The notes: generated by a model not told the origin, from the letters alone. Numbered from the stretch's first letter, positions 18,159 through 27,201 are shown. The stretch is 64,000 bases of DNA from Shewanella livingstonensis (GCF_003855395.1 NZ_CP034015.1:2552001-2616000); one strand, 5' to 3'. Translations and numbers: made by a program.

Positions 18159-18290
18159 TTGAGTAAATCAAATCAGGGGATTGACAGTGCAGGCAGAATA
18201 GCAGCTTTGTTCTGTCAAGATTTGGCTTTTACTCAAAATGGCGATTTATATGTAGTAGCCGCCAGACAACACGTTTGTCAAACAATATGA
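18159..18290 (+). pseudogene. N-terminal fragment of a second Gfo/Idh dehydrogenase
   Basis: From a TTG at 18159 the frame reads SKSNQGIDSAGRIAALFCQD and LAFTQNGDLYVVAARQ, ending at a TGA at 18288. It aligns residue by residue with the intact dehydrogenase at 25987 (LNWGIVSAGRIAALFCQDLVF). The remaining 85% of the gene is missing. AAAGGAAAG precedes the start. Its stop is about 50 bases before the MFS transporter, so dehydrogenase and transporter once formed a small operon, now reduced to leader DNA and transporter. Confidence 0.85.
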
Positions 18291-18342
18291 CGGCCAAAAA
18301 TCAGAAATACTATTGCCTTAATAATCAATTTCAGGGAATAAA

Positions 18343-19788
18343 ATGATGACAATAACAAAAAATTTAACATCAACGCATGATTTATCTGCCGAAGATGCTC
18401 ATTCTAATCAAGAAAACCTACTTCAAATATTCTTAATCGCTGGAGTAGCCACTATTGGGGGATTTCTATTTGGGTTTGACAGTGGGGTAATCAATGGCAC
18501 GGTTGATGGCCTTAAAATGGCCTTTAACTCTGACAGTGTGGCAACAGGGTTTAATGTTGCTAGTATGCTGTTAGGTTGTGCTTTGGGGGCATTTATTGCC
18601 GGCCGAAGTGCCGATATCTATGGCAGAAAAAGCATTTTAATTGTCACTGCTGTGTTATTTATCATTAGTTCTTTGGGTTCCGGAATAGCCACATCTTCAT
18701 GGGAGTTTGTTGTTTACCGATTAATCGGTGGTTTAGCGGTTGGCGCCGCATCGGTACTCACACCTGCTTATATCAGTGAAATTGCCCCGGCTCGTTTACG
18801 AGGAATGTTATCGTCTATTCAACAAGTTGCGATTATTTCTGGTTTATTTCTCTCATTTCTAAGTAACTATGTATTAGTTAAATTCTCTGGTTCATCATCA
18901 GCAGAATTATGGTTGAATGTTGAAACATGGCGTTGGATGTTTTGGGTTGAACTGATACCGGCAATATTATTCTTAGTGACCTTATTTTTCATTCCTGAAA
19001 GTCCGCGCTATTTGGCTATTAAAAATAACGAAAAAGAGGGCATCGCGGTATTAACAAGATTGATTGGAGCGCATAAGGCTCAGTCACTTTGGCAAGACAT
19101 TAGATTATCTTTAGACACGGCACATCAACCTAAATTATCTGATGTATTACAGCCCAATACTAAAAAATTGAAACCGATTATATGGGTAGGCATCGGACTG
19201 GCTGTTTTACAGCAACTGGTTGGTATTAACGTGGTCTTTTACTACGGCGCGGTATTGTGGCAAGCGGTGGGGTTTTCTGAAACAGACTCACTTTTCATTA
19301 ATATCATCAGTGGTGGTGTGAGTATACTTGCATGCGTCATTACCCTGTTTTTAATCGATAAAGTTGGCCGTAAACCTTTCCTGTTAGTTGGGTCTTTAGG
19401 CATGAGTTTTTCATTGATTGGGTTGGCGGTGTCTTTTGCAAACGGAACTGTTGATGCGCAAGGACAATTGCAACTTGCAGAATGGGGATTTGCAGCATTA
19501 GTTAATGCTAATTTATACGTGTTCTTTTTTAACTTATCATGGGGCCCGGTAATGTGGGTCATGTTAGGTGAAATGTTCCCTAATCAAATTAGGGGGTCGG
19601 GTTTAGCCATTGCCGGACTATCTCAATGGATAGCTAACTTTGTTATCACGATGACGTTCCCTCTATTACTAACCAGTATTGGATTAGCAATAACGTATTC
19701 TATCTACGCCTTTTTTGCCTTTATCTCAATCATCTTCGTTTTATGGTTTGTAGTTGAAACCAAAGGTAAACAACTCGAAAGCATGTAG
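18343..19788 (+). CDS. MFS sugar porter, probable D-xylose:proton symporter
   Basis: This 481-residue membrane protein with twelve predicted helices has the sugar-porter signatures in order: GGFLFGFDSGVINGTVDGL in helix 1, GRSADIYGRKS between helices 2 and 3, PESPRYLAIK before the central loop, LQQLVGINVVFYYG in helix 7, DKVGRKP, and VVETKGKQLE at the end, close to the PETKG motif. This is the XylE/GalP/GLUT-type family. Xylose is the likely substrate given the xylose genes on both sides. It is preceded by a decayed dehydrogenase fragment and a conserved LacI-type operator at 17980, and is followed by a strong terminator, so it is transcribed alone. Confidence 0.9.
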   Translation: MMTITKNLTSTHDLSAEDAHSNQENLLQIFLIAGVATIGGFLFGFDSGVINGTVDGLKMAFNSDSVATGFNVASMLLGCALGAFIAGRSADIYGRKSILIVTAVLFIISSLGSGIATSSWEFVVYRLIGGLAVGAASVLTPAYISEIAPARLRGMLSSIQQVAIISGLFLSFLSNYVLVKFSGSSSAELWLNVETWRWMFWVELIPAILFLVTLFFIPESPRYLAIKNNEKEGIAVLTRLIGAHKAQSLWQDIRLSLDTAHQPKLSDVLQPNTKKLKPIIWVGIGLAVLQQLVGINVVFYYGAVLWQAVGFSETDSLFINIISGGVSILACVITLFLIDKVGRKPFLLVGSLGMSFSLIGLAVSFANGTVDAQGQLQLAEWGFAALVNANLYVFFFNLSWGPVMWVMLGEMFPNQIRGSGLAIAGLSQWIANFVITMTFPLLLTSIGLAITYSIYAFFAFISIIFVLWFVVETKGKQLESM

Positions 19789-19834
19789 CATTTAAGATCA
19801 TTTAAGCAACTCGTTTTTACGTAATAGTTAATCC

Positions 19835-19870
19835 AGACGGCCTCATCAGTAATGATGAGGCCGTCTATTT
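19835..19870 (+). terminator. Rho-independent terminator after the sugar porter
   Basis: A 12-base-pair perfect stem (AGACGGCCTCAT and ATGAGGCCGTCT) is followed by ATTTTATT. It lies 46 bases after the transporter stop. Confidence 0.88.
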
Positions 19871-19894
19871 TATTAATGTTAACTATCTTGTAAC

Positions 19895-19914
19895 AATTGT
19901 TAGCGCTAACAATT
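19895..19914. promoter_or_regulatory. LacI-type operator upstream of GH43
   Basis: The 20-base perfect palindrome AATTGTTAGCGCTAACAATT contains the same 14-base core as the operators at 17980 and 25810. It lies about 50 bases before the ATG of the GH43 gene, a position that would overlap the transcription start and allow repression. The LacI-family protein at 27202 is the likely reader. Confidence 0.88.
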
Positions 19915-19966
19915 CGTGTGTGCTATAAAAGTGTTATCTCTTTACGTTTTGAATAGCAGGTCGAAG

Positions 19967-21562
19967 ATGAGTCAGCAGATTAATCCAATTTTACCGGGGT
20001 TTCATCCCGATCCCAGTATTGTGCGAGTGGGTAATGACTATTACATCGCAGTCTCGACATTTGAGTGGTATCCCGGCGTTCAAATTTACCATTCTCTTGA
20101 TTTAGTTAATTGGACGTTAGTTAGTCGTCCCTTAAACCGCGCTGCATTACTGGATATGACCGGATGTCCTGACTCGTGTGGAGTTTGGGCGCCATGTTTA
20201 AGTTACGATGATGGTTTGTTTTATTTGATTTATACCGATGTAAAACGCTTTGACGGTAACTTTAAAGATTGCCCTAATTACCTAACGACTTGCGCAACTA
20301 TTGAGGGTGAATGGAGTGCCCCTGTTTATTTAAATAGCAGCGGGTTTGATCCATCGTTATTTCATGATGATGACGGCAGTAAATGGATAGTGAATATGGT
20401 GTGGGACCACAGACCTAATAAGCATCCTTTTGCGGGTATTTTATTGCAGCAATATTGTGATAAACAGCAAAAGCTGATTGGTACTGCGGTTAATATCTTC
20501 GAAGGCAGTCAACATGGTCTTACTGAAGGCCCGCATTTATATAAAATTAATCAATACTATTATCTATTAACCGCAGAAGGTGGCACCAGTTACGAGCATG
20601 CTTGTACCTTTGCCCGTTCAAAAAATATCACAGGCCCTTACGAGCTCGACCCTAATGTGCATGTACTGACATCCAAAGATCATTTAGACCAACCGTTACA
20701 GCGCACTGGTCACGGTGGCTTAGTGCAAACCCCTGAGGGTAGATGGTATTTAACGCATTTAATGTCCAGACCGATTAGATTTGAAGATGGCCGTAAACGC
20801 AGCCCATTAGGACGCGAAACAGGTATTCAAGCATTAACGTTAGCAGATGATGGCTGGTTTAAACTGGCTTCAGGTCAAGTATACGGTGAAGTCAATCCTA
20901 TAGGCTTAACAGCTATACCAGTTCGAGATTATTCTCATTATGATGACTTTTCATCGCCACGATTACCTGACCACTATCAATGGTTGCGGATCCCTAATCC
21001 TAATGGGTTGTATAGTTTGACTGATAAGCCCGGTGTCTTGACTTTGTACGGTAAGCAATCGGTTGGTAGTACGTTTGAGCAAGCGCTTATTGCTAGAAGG
21101 CAACAGCATTTATCATTTGTAGCGCAAACAGAGCTCACGTTTAACCCCAGCAGTTTTCAGCAACAAGCGGGGTTAATTTGTTACTACAACGCCCATAAGT
21201 TTCATTATTTATATGTGTCTTTTGATGACGAAAAAGGAATGCACCTTGACGTTATGAGCTGTCTAGGTGACCAAACGTTAACCGCAAGCTTTCCGATATA
21301 CGACCAGCGTGTAGCGCTTCAAAGTAACACGATAAGTCTTAAAGCCGATGTTGAGTTTGAGCGACTTATATTTAGTTATTCAATTGATGGTGCTGAATGG
21401 CTCGTGCTGTGTGAATTGGATTACAGCATCATCTCTGACGAAGCAGGTAAGGGCGAAGGGGCTAACTTTACGGGTGCATTTGTTGGCATGTGTTGCCAAG
21501 ATTTAACCGGTGCTAACAATCCTGCCGAGTTTAGCTATTTTAGTTATAAAGAAAGACATTAA
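19967..21562 (+). CDS. glycoside hydrolase family 43, probable beta-xylosidase (cytoplasmic)
   Basis: The ATG at 19967 (MSQQINPILPGFHPDPSIVR) is chosen because upstream codons overlap the operator region and the family starts here; the product has 531 residues. The five-bladed GH43 domain shows the catalytic base Asp in GFHPDPSIV, the pKa-modulating Asp in SGFDPSLFHDDDG, and the acid Glu in LTEGPHLYKI. Near residue 325 a C-terminal beta-sandwich domain begins (HYDDFSSPRLPDHYQWLR), as in XynB-type beta-xylosidases. With no signal peptide, it should split imported xylo-oligosaccharides to xylose in the cytoplasm. It has a LacI-type operator of its own and a terminator after it. Confidence 0.92.
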   Translation: MSQQINPILPGFHPDPSIVRVGNDYYIAVSTFEWYPGVQIYHSLDLVNWTLVSRPLNRAALLDMTGCPDSCGVWAPCLSYDDGLFYLIYTDVKRFDGNFKDCPNYLTTCATIEGEWSAPVYLNSSGFDPSLFHDDDGSKWIVNMVWDHRPNKHPFAGILLQQYCDKQQKLIGTAVNIFEGSQHGLTEGPHLYKINQYYYLLTAEGGTSYEHACTFARSKNITGPYELDPNVHVLTSKDHLDQPLQRTGHGGLVQTPEGRWYLTHLMSRPIRFEDGRKRSPLGRETGIQALTLADDGWFKLASGQVYGEVNPIGLTAIPVRDYSHYDDFSSPRLPDHYQWLRIPNPNGLYSLTDKPGVLTLYGKQSVGSTFEQALIARRQQHLSFVAQTELTFNPSSFQQQAGLICYYNAHKFHYLYVSFDDEKGMHLDVMSCLGDQTLTASFPIYDQRVALQSNTISLKADVEFERLIFSYSIDGAEWLVLCELDYSIISDEAGKGEGANFTGAFVGMCCQDLTGANNPAEFSYFSYKERH

Positions 21563-21563
21563 T

Positions 21564-21587
21564 CACTTATTAACGTGCAATGGTATT
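21564..21587. repeat. solo copy of the end repeat found at 21690 and 21932
   Basis: These 24 bases just after the GH43 stop match, in about 21 positions, the terminal repeats of the element at 21690-21955. They have the same orientation as the right end (CACTTATTAA...GGTATT). It may be the remains of an earlier insertion. Confidence 0.55.
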
Positions 21588-21611
21588 CGTCATATCATTA
21601 TGTGAACTAAA

Positions 21612-21645
21612 AATAAGGCCATCAATTTTTGATGGCCTTATTACT
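21612..21645 (+). terminator. terminator after GH43
   Basis: A 13-base-pair stem (AATAAGGCCATCA and TGATGGCCTTATT) has a short T loop. T-rich sequence follows only weakly, so efficiency is uncertain. Confidence 0.7.
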
Positions 21646-21689
21646 TGGGAGATTCTTTGATTATACGGTTGTTATATTCTGTGCAGCGA

Positions 21690-21955
21690 AATACCATTCC
21701 GTGTTAATAAGTGATGACTCAGCGAGAGTTTAAAAGGGCTTAAATAAGGCACATGACTGAATGAATAGTTGTTCTCTTTCGAGGTCATGTAACGCAGTGT
21801 AAGCCCTTTTAAACTCGCCTGAAAGGAATGCCCCAGCCGCTGTTGCTCTGCGTTCTCGCTAGTTGAAAGGGAACAACCATTACTACATAGCGACGCTTTA
21901 ATCAAAAACCACTGGACGCATTCTGAGTGTTCACTTATTAATGCGGATTGGTATT
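21690..21955. repeat. second MITE-like element with imperfect inverted ends
   Basis: The ends at 21690-21713 and 21932-21955 are inverted copies matching at about 21 of 24 positions (core TTAATAAGTG). Inside lies a perfect 17-base inverted repeat, GAGTTTAAAAGGGCTTA at 21726-21742 and its complement at 21800-21816. The small minus-strand frame crossing it is not believable as a gene. It fills the whole space between the GH43 terminator and the transaldolase stop, so it may also affect 3' processing of the transaldolase transcript. Confidence 0.7.
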
Positions 21956-21957
21956 AC

Positions 21958-22899
21958 TTAGCCTTTGCACATTTGTTCTATCATCTCGACTAGAATAGTC
22001 TGATCTTTGGCAAAGTTACGAATGCCTTCAGATAACTTGTCGCTAGCCATCGCATCTTCATTTAATAGCCATAAATAGCGTTCAAATGTGAGTGGTATGA
22101 CTGTTTTGACATCACGTTTGTTAACAACAGCTGCATTTAACTTGTGCTCAAGTTGACCTTGAGTCTCTTGCAGTTGAGTCAGTAAACTAGGGGATATGGT
22201 CAATAAATCACATCCTGCTAATTCAATGATTTCGCCTATGTTTCTGAAACTAGCCGCCATAATTTCTGTTTTATAATCATACTGTTTGTAATAGTGATAA
22301 ATGGCTTTAACAGAGACAACCCCAGGGTCATCACAAGCTTGATATTGTTGTCCCGTTTTGTTGACGTGCCAATCTAAAATTCTGCCGACAAAGGGGGATA
22401 TTAACGTGACGTTTGCTTCTGCACATGCAACAGCCTGCGCCATTGAAAAGAGTAACGTGAGGTTACAATGAATACCTTGTTTCTCAAGCTCTTCAGCCGC
22501 TTTTATCCCTTGCCAGGTTGCCGCAAGCTTGACTAATACGCGACTTTTATCAATGTCATTGGCGGCATAAAGTGCGATGATCTTTTGCGCTTTTTCGATA
22601 CTGGCCTGAGTATCAAACGATAAACGAGCATCAATTTCACTTGATATACGCCCTGGGATACATTTGAGGATTTCACAACCAAAATTTACCGTTAGATGAT
22701 CGCAAATATCATCAATATCATCGTTACCTTGTGAAATAGATTTAGCTATAAGGTATTGGTATTGCGGTAATTTTGCTGCTTGTAAAATTAACGACGGATT
22801 GGTGGTAGCATCTATGGGTTTATGAAGTTTAATCGCTTCAATGTCTCCGCTATCAGCAACAACGGTTGTGATGCGTTTTAATTGTTCCAACATATTCAT
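21958..22899 (-). CDS. tal: transaldolase
   Basis: The start chosen is the ATG at 22899 ([20 protein letters not shown]). An in-frame ATG at 22917 lies inside a terminator hairpin and is unlikely. The 313-residue product has [19 protein letters not shown] near the N-terminus and the Schiff-base lysine in [12 protein letters not shown], followed by [17 protein letters not shown] and [12 protein letters not shown], all classic for TalB-type enzymes. It transfers a dihydroxyacetone unit between sedoheptulose-7-phosphate and glyceraldehyde-3-phosphate in the pentose phosphate pathway, which receives xylulose-5-phosphate from XylA and XylB. It is last in the xylB-xylA-tal group. Its ribosome site (GGGGGA) is in the 3' arm of the hairpin. 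Confidence 0.95.
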   Translation of the reverse strand: MNMLEQLKRITTVVADSGDIEAIKLHKPIDATTNPSLILQAAKLPQYQYLIAKSISQGNDDIDDICDHLTVNFGCEILKCIPGRISSEIDARLSFDTQASIEKAQKIIALYAANDIDKSRVLVKLAATWQGIKAAEELEKQGIHCNLTLLFSMAQAVACAEANVTLISPFVGRILDWHVNKTGQQYQACDDPGVVSVKAIYHYYKQYDYKTEIMAASFRNIGEIIELAGCDLLTISPSLLTQLQETQGQLEHKLNAAVVNKRDVKTVIPLTFERYLWLLNEDAMASDKLSEGIRNFAKDQTILVEMIEQMCKG

Positions 22900-22902
22900 G
22901 TT

Positions 22903-22933
22903 AAAAAAATCCCCCATTTATTAGATGGGGGAT
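22903..22933 (-). terminator. intra-operon terminator between xylA and transaldolase, overlapping the ribosome site
   Basis: On the minus strand a 9-base-pair perfect stem (ATCCCCCAT and ATGGGGGAT) with a 7-base loop is followed by seven T residues, starting 6 bases after the xylA stop. The right arm includes GGGGGA, the only good ribosome site for transaldolase, 10 bases before its ATG. The element should end part of the xylBA transcripts and may also mask the ribosome site in read-through mRNA. Confidence 0.85.
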
Positions 22934-22939
22934 AAGTCC

Positions 22940-24259
22940 TTAAATATAGCGGTTAACCACATTTTCGAGTAGTTCCTGACGACCTGATACTGACGTCGGA
23001 TTAATATTTTTCTCGAGCACCAGTTTAGATAAACTTTCTAAACTGTGTTGGCCATCAAAAATGTCTTTACCTAAACCTTGCTTCCAACCAGCATAACGTT
23101 GTTCAACAAATGAAGATAATGGCGCTTCTTCAATAAGTTGAGCCGCGTTCAATAATGATTTAGCCATAGTGTCCATACCACCAATATGACCGTGGAACAG
23201 ATCCTCACGTTCGCATGACTGACGACGAAGCTTAGTGTCGAAGTTTAAACCGCCAGTGGTAAAACCACCTGCTTTTAAAATTTCGTACATCACTAAAGTA
23301 CATTCAGCGACATCGTTTGGATATTGGTCTGTGTCCCAACCATTTTGCATGTCGCCACGGTTGGCATCAATGCTGCCCATAATGCCTTCAGCACAGGCAA
23401 CGGCGACTTCATGATGAAAACTATGACCGGCTAAAGTGGCATGGTTCGCTTCAATGTTTACTTTGATTTCGTTCTCTAAGCCGTGCTTGTGTAAGAAACC
23501 TGCCACAGTTGCTGTGTCATAGTCGTACTGATGTTTTGTCGGCTCTTGTGGTTTTGGCTCGATTAATAATGTGCCTTTAAAACCAATTTTATGCTTATGT
23601 TCAACAACCATTTTTAAGAAGCGGGCATATTGCTCACTTTCTTGTTTTAAATCGGTATTAAGCAGTGAATCATAACCTTCACGGCCACCCCATAACACGT
23701 AATTTTGACCGCCTAAACGATTAGTCACTTCCATTGCATGCTTTACTTGCGCTGCACCGTAAGCAAATACTTCAGGATTTGGGTTAGTGGCACCACCGGC
23801 ACAAAAACGCTTGTTAGAGAACAAGTTAGCCGTGCCCCATAACAATTTAACGCCAGTGCGTTGCATTTCTTTTTCAAGAATGTCTGCAATGTGATTAACA
23901 TTTGCATGGCTTTCTTTAAGTGTTTTGCCTTCTGGCGCGATATCGGTATCGTGAAAACAAAAGTAAGGTACACCCAGTTTTTCAAAAAACTCGAATGCAA
24001 CCTTGGCTTTTTGTTCAGCTAAAGCCAGTTGATCACCAACTGGCTGTAACCAAGGGCGGTCGAATGTGCCTTCACCAAATATATCAAAACCTGTTGAACA
24101 AAAGTTATGCCAGTAACACGCGGCAAAACGTAAATGTTCTTTCATGGTTTTACCCATTACGACGCGGTTTTCGTCGTAGTAACGAAATGCGAAAGGATTT
24201 TTACTGTTTTCGCCTTCGTATTTAATTTTTTCTATATTTGGGAAAAATTGTTCGCTCAT
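22940..24259 (-). CDS. xylA: xylose isomerase
   Basis: This 439-residue protein is the length of the class II enzymes of Gammaproteobacteria. Metal- and substrate-binding motifs are in place: [72 protein letters not shown] and GSIDANRGD. It converts D-xylose to D-xylulose in the cytoplasm with divalent metal. It is 58 bases downstream of xylB on the same strand, in xylB-xylA order, which differs from the xylA-xylB order of E. coli. Control is probably by the LacI-type operator upstream of xylB. Confidence 0.98.
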   Translation of the reverse strand: MSEQFFPNIEKIKYEGENSKNPFAFRYYDENRVVMGKTMKEHLRFAACYWHNFCSTGFDIFGEGTFDRPWLQPVGDQLALAEQKAKVAFEFFEKLGVPYFCFHDTDIAPEGKTLKESHANVNHIADILEKEMQRTGVKLLWGTANLFSNKRFCAGGATNPNPEVFAYGAAQVKHAMEVTNRLGGQNYVLWGGREGYDSLLNTDLKQESEQYARFLKMVVEHKHKIGFKGTLLIEPKPQEPTKHQYDYDTATVAGFLHKHGLENEIKVNIEANHATLAGHSFHHEVAVACAEGIMGSIDANRGDMQNGWDTDQYPNDVAECTLVMYEILKAGGFTTGGLNFDTKLRRQSCEREDLFHGHIGGMDTMAKSLLNAAQLIEEAPLSSFVEQRYAGWKQGLGKDIFDGQHSLESLSKLVLEKNINPTSVSGRQELLENVVNRYI

Positions 24260-24317
24260 GATGACTCCGTATTTTTTATGTAAATTAAGACTCTATTACT
24301 TTTTTTTGGGGGGTTCT

Positions 24318-25778
24318 TTATAAAAACAAATGTTTAGTTGCTTGGTACAAGCTTTTAAATTGTTGGTATTGTTTGGTGTAGTAGGTTTGCATCTCTGGAT
24401 TGGGCAATACCACATGCTTCAGTTTGCCATTAGTACAAATTGATTCTGCTGGTGCTTGTTCTATCGCTATTCTGGCTAATCTAGCAGCACCAAATGCAGG
24501 GCCGACTTCACCGCCTTCACGATAAGAAAGTGGGCGGTTTAATACACTGGCTAAGATATCGCCCCATAATCGGCTTCTTGATCCACCACCAATCACGGTG
24601 ATTTCATCTATTTGCGCGCCAGCATCAAGTAACACTTGTTGACCATCGGCAAAGGCAAAAGCGACACCTTCTAACACAGCGCGGCCCAGCGTGGCTGCTG
24701 TGGTATTGTGATCTAATCCAAAGAACACACCTTTTGCATTAGGGTTATTATGTGGCGTACGTTCACCAGAAAGGTAAGGTAAAAACAACACTGAGCAGGG
24801 TTGGCTAAAATCACATTTTGCGACTTGATCCAGTAATGCTGCTTCATTGTCATAGCCGGTCAGCTTGGTCACCCAGGTTAAGCAACTTGCAGCACTGAGC
24901 ACGACAGACATTTGGTGCCAGGTATTGCTTAAACAATGACAAAAGGTATGTACTGCATTATCTGGATTCGGTAAATATTGCTCATTCGCGACAAAATACA
25001 CGCCAGAGGTGCCCAGAGATAAGAAGGCTTGATTAGGCTTTATTACACCAATACCAATGGCTCCAGCAGCGTTGTCTCCAGCGCCTGCAACCACAGGGAC
25101 TTTATCCATGCCCCACAAATCGGCTATGTCGGCGCTTAAGGTTCCGGTGATATCAGTGCCTTCATATAAGGTAGGCATATGGTCAATAGTTAATGAGGTT
25201 GCCTTAAGCATTGCCTCAGACCAGCAACGCTTTTCAACATCTAACCAAAGCGTGCCAGCAGAATCTGACATGTCTGAGGCAAAATCACCGGTCATTTGTA
25301 AGCGTAAATAATCTTTTGGTAATAAAACCTTAGCTATTTTTGCAAAATTTTCAGGCTCATGCTCTTTTACCCACAACACTTTAGGTGCGGTAAAACCTGG
25401 CATCGCAACATTGCCGGTAATGTGTCGTGAATTAGGCTCTTTTGCTTCCAATACTTTGCACTGCGGCTCACTGCGGCCGTCGTTCCATAAAATGGCAGGG
25501 CGAATAACGAGGTTATTACTGTCAAGTAAGGTTGCACCATGCATTTGGCCTGATAAACCAATAGACTTAACTTTTTTCAGTAAGTCTGGATTAGTTGTTT
25601 TAAGTTCGGCCATTGCTAAACAGGTTGCTTGCCACCAATCTTTAGGGTCTTGCTCAGACCATTGAGGGTGCAGACGCGATACAGTCAGTGCTGAGCTGGC
25701 TTGTGCGAGTAATTGATCATTATTATCTAAAATAATGACCTTTACACAAGAGGTTCCTAAGTCGATGCCAAGATACAT
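24318..25778 (-). CDS. xylB: xylulokinase
   Basis: This 486-residue FGGY-family kinase starts MYLGIDLGTSCVKVIILDNN, the first phosphate-binding loop, and continues with SGQMHGATLLD, PAILWNDGRSEPQC, VAGAGDNAAGAIGIG and ITVIGGGSRSRLWGDILASV, the family's ATP-site signatures. It phosphorylates D-xylulose to xylulose-5-phosphate. It begins the xylB-xylA-(terminator)-tal group and is divergent from the Gfo/Idh dehydrogenase across about 200 bases containing a LacI-type operator at 25810. A decayed copy of its first 40 codons lies at 17820-17941. Confidence 0.97.
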   Translation of the reverse strand: MYLGIDLGTSCVKVIILDNNDQLLAQASSALTVSRLHPQWSEQDPKDWWQATCLAMAELKTTNPDLLKKVKSIGLSGQMHGATLLDSNNLVIRPAILWNDGRSEPQCKVLEAKEPNSRHITGNVAMPGFTAPKVLWVKEHEPENFAKIAKVLLPKDYLRLQMTGDFASDMSDSAGTLWLDVEKRCWSEAMLKATSLTIDHMPTLYEGTDITGTLSADIADLWGMDKVPVVAGAGDNAAGAIGIGVIKPNQAFLSLGTSGVYFVANEQYLPNPDNAVHTFCHCLSNTWHQMSVVLSAASCLTWVTKLTGYDNEAALLDQVAKCDFSQPCSVLFLPYLSGERTPHNNPNAKGVFFGLDHNTTAATLGRAVLEGVAFAFADGQQVLLDAGAQIDEITVIGGGSRSRLWGDILASVLNRPLSYREGGEVGPAFGAARLARIAIEQAPAESICTNGKLKHVVLPNPEMQTYYTKQYQQFKSLYQATKHLFL

Positions 25779-25809
25779 AATTCAATCCAATGTTAAATCG
25801 TGTTATTTT

Positions 25810-25823
25810 TGTTAGCGCTAACA
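25810..25823. promoter_or_regulatory. LacI-type operator in the xylB/dehydrogenase divergent promoter
   Basis: The perfect palindrome TGTTAGCGCTAACA lies 32 bases upstream of the xylB ATG and about 164 bases upstream of the dehydrogenase start. Sequence around it is repeated in the relict copy at about 17950-18020. It is inferred to be bound by the LacI-family protein at 27202 and relieved by xylose or xylobiose. Confidence 0.88.
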
Positions 25824-25986
25824 TTAGCACTGGATTTAAAATCTATCAAGTGTATTTTATGTCATAAGTTTTAGTTTTTTGTTAGCCGAAGGTAGCTTTA
25901 TTAACAAGTTGTTAGCCTGTTATTGTGTGCATTGTCATGTTGGTTTTGCTAAAACCAACTTAAATAATCTAAAAAAGGATGTGAAA

Positions 25987-26943
25987 ATGACCAAGTTAAA
26001 TTGGGGGATTGTTAGCGCAGGGAGAATAGCCGCGCTATTTTGTCAGGACTTAGTCTTTTCAGCGAACAGCAACTTGTATGCTGTTGCAGCAAGAAAGCAA
26101 GCAGATGCAGACAAGTTTGCTGAACAATACAATGTAGACAAAGCTTATCAGGGATACCAAACGCTATTTGACGACCCTGATGTTGATATTGTGTACATTG
26201 CTACGCCACATAACTTTCATTTTCAACAAGTCCATGATGCGCTAATGGCGGGTAAACACGTATTGTGTGAAAAACCAATGACGGTAACCGTTGACGAATG
26301 CCATATATTAACCACACTAGCCAAAAGCAAAGGTCTGTTATTAATGGAGGCAATGTGGACTTATTTTTTACCGGCAATGCAGCAGGCAAAAATATGGTTA
26401 GACGATGGACGAATAGGACAGCTTAAACATGTCAAAGTCGATTTTGGCTATCCTGTTCCCTTTGTGGCAAATGGAAGAGAGTACAATCCGCAACTTGCTG
26501 GAGGCTGTTTATTAGACATGGGTATTTATCCCTTGGCCATAGCGGATTACTTTTTAAAGTCAGACATCAATAATCTATACGTACAAGCGCATGTGTGTGA
26601 AACCGGCGTTGAAGATGATGTCATTATTATTTGTAAAAGTGATGATGTGATGGTCAGTTTAGCCACATCGTTTCAATGTCGATTAAGTAACAATGCCTAT
26701 TTAATTGGTGATAAAGGTTACATCGTTATTCCTGATGCATTTAGAGCCTCTGAATGCCATATGTATCAGCTTGATGAGCTGGTCGATAGCTTTACTGATA
26801 ACAGACAATCTATGGGTTATCACTTTGAAGCTGATGAAGCTTGTCGCCTGATCCAGCAAGATGAAATAGAGAGTCGGGTAGTGAGCCATAAGCACAGTGT
26901 GTTGTTTCAATCCCAATTAGCCAGGGTGAAAGCCTTTATTTAA
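25987..26943 (+). CDS. Gfo/Idh/MocA-family oxidoreductase (dihydrodiol/xylose dehydrogenase-like)
   Basis: The ATG at 25987 (MTKLNWGIVSAGRIAALFCQ) is preceded by AAGGATG, and the upstream 36 codons of the open frame lack family similarity. The relict copy at 18159 starts at the matching point. The 318-residue protein has a Rossmann nucleotide site at the N-terminus, VYIATPHNFHF, and the catalytic EKPMTV with Lys. It then has AGGCLLDMGIYPLAIADYF, where the GGxLxDxGxYxI pattern is typical of dimeric dihydrodiol dehydrogenase and NADP xylose dehydrogenase. It probably oxidises or interconverts an aldopentose. It is divergent from xylB, sharing the LacI-type operator. The exact substrate is not certain. 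Confidence 0.88.
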   Translation: MTKLNWGIVSAGRIAALFCQDLVFSANSNLYAVAARKQADADKFAEQYNVDKAYQGYQTLFDDPDVDIVYIATPHNFHFQQVHDALMAGKHVLCEKPMTVTVDECHILTTLAKSKGLLLMEAMWTYFLPAMQQAKIWLDDGRIGQLKHVKVDFGYPVPFVANGREYNPQLAGGCLLDMGIYPLAIADYFLKSDINNLYVQAHVCETGVEDDVIIICKSDDVMVSLATSFQCRLSNNAYLIGDKGYIVIPDAFRASECHMYQLDELVDSFTDNRQSMGYHFEADEACRLIQQDEIESRVVSHKHSVLFQSQLARVKAFI

Positions 26944-27103
26944 CCCAGTCTTAATGCTTAGCGTATTTTGATCGTGCGCTTGAATTAAACAGAAATAAAC
27001 TGAACCTGCCGACTAAAACGTGCTGTTTGTGGTCGGCACAATAACTTCATTGTTCAGTTATGTGTATATAACGATAATTTCACAGTGATTCATTTGTATT
27101 TGC

Positions 27104-27132
27104 CACTTCAAATAATGATATTATTTGAAGTG
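27104..27132. promoter_or_regulatory. 13-base inverted repeat upstream of the LacI-type regulator
   Basis: Perfect arms CACTTCAAATAAT and ATTATTTGAAGTG are separated by GAT, about 70-100 bases before the regulator start. With no T run it is not a terminator. It could be an operator for control of the regulator gene; it does not match either of the two motifs used by the rest of the locus. Confidence 0.5.
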
Positions 27133-27201
27133 CAGTCTTTAACAGACAGTTGTAAATGCTTAATTTTATATCGCTTTGTTGTTTTTATGAGTAGGTAAAT
27201 A

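Noticed and set aside
21672..21905. 77-residue minus-strand frame
   Set aside because: It lies within the MITE-like element at 21690-21955 and follows its internal inverted repeat; the composition is that of repeat DNA.
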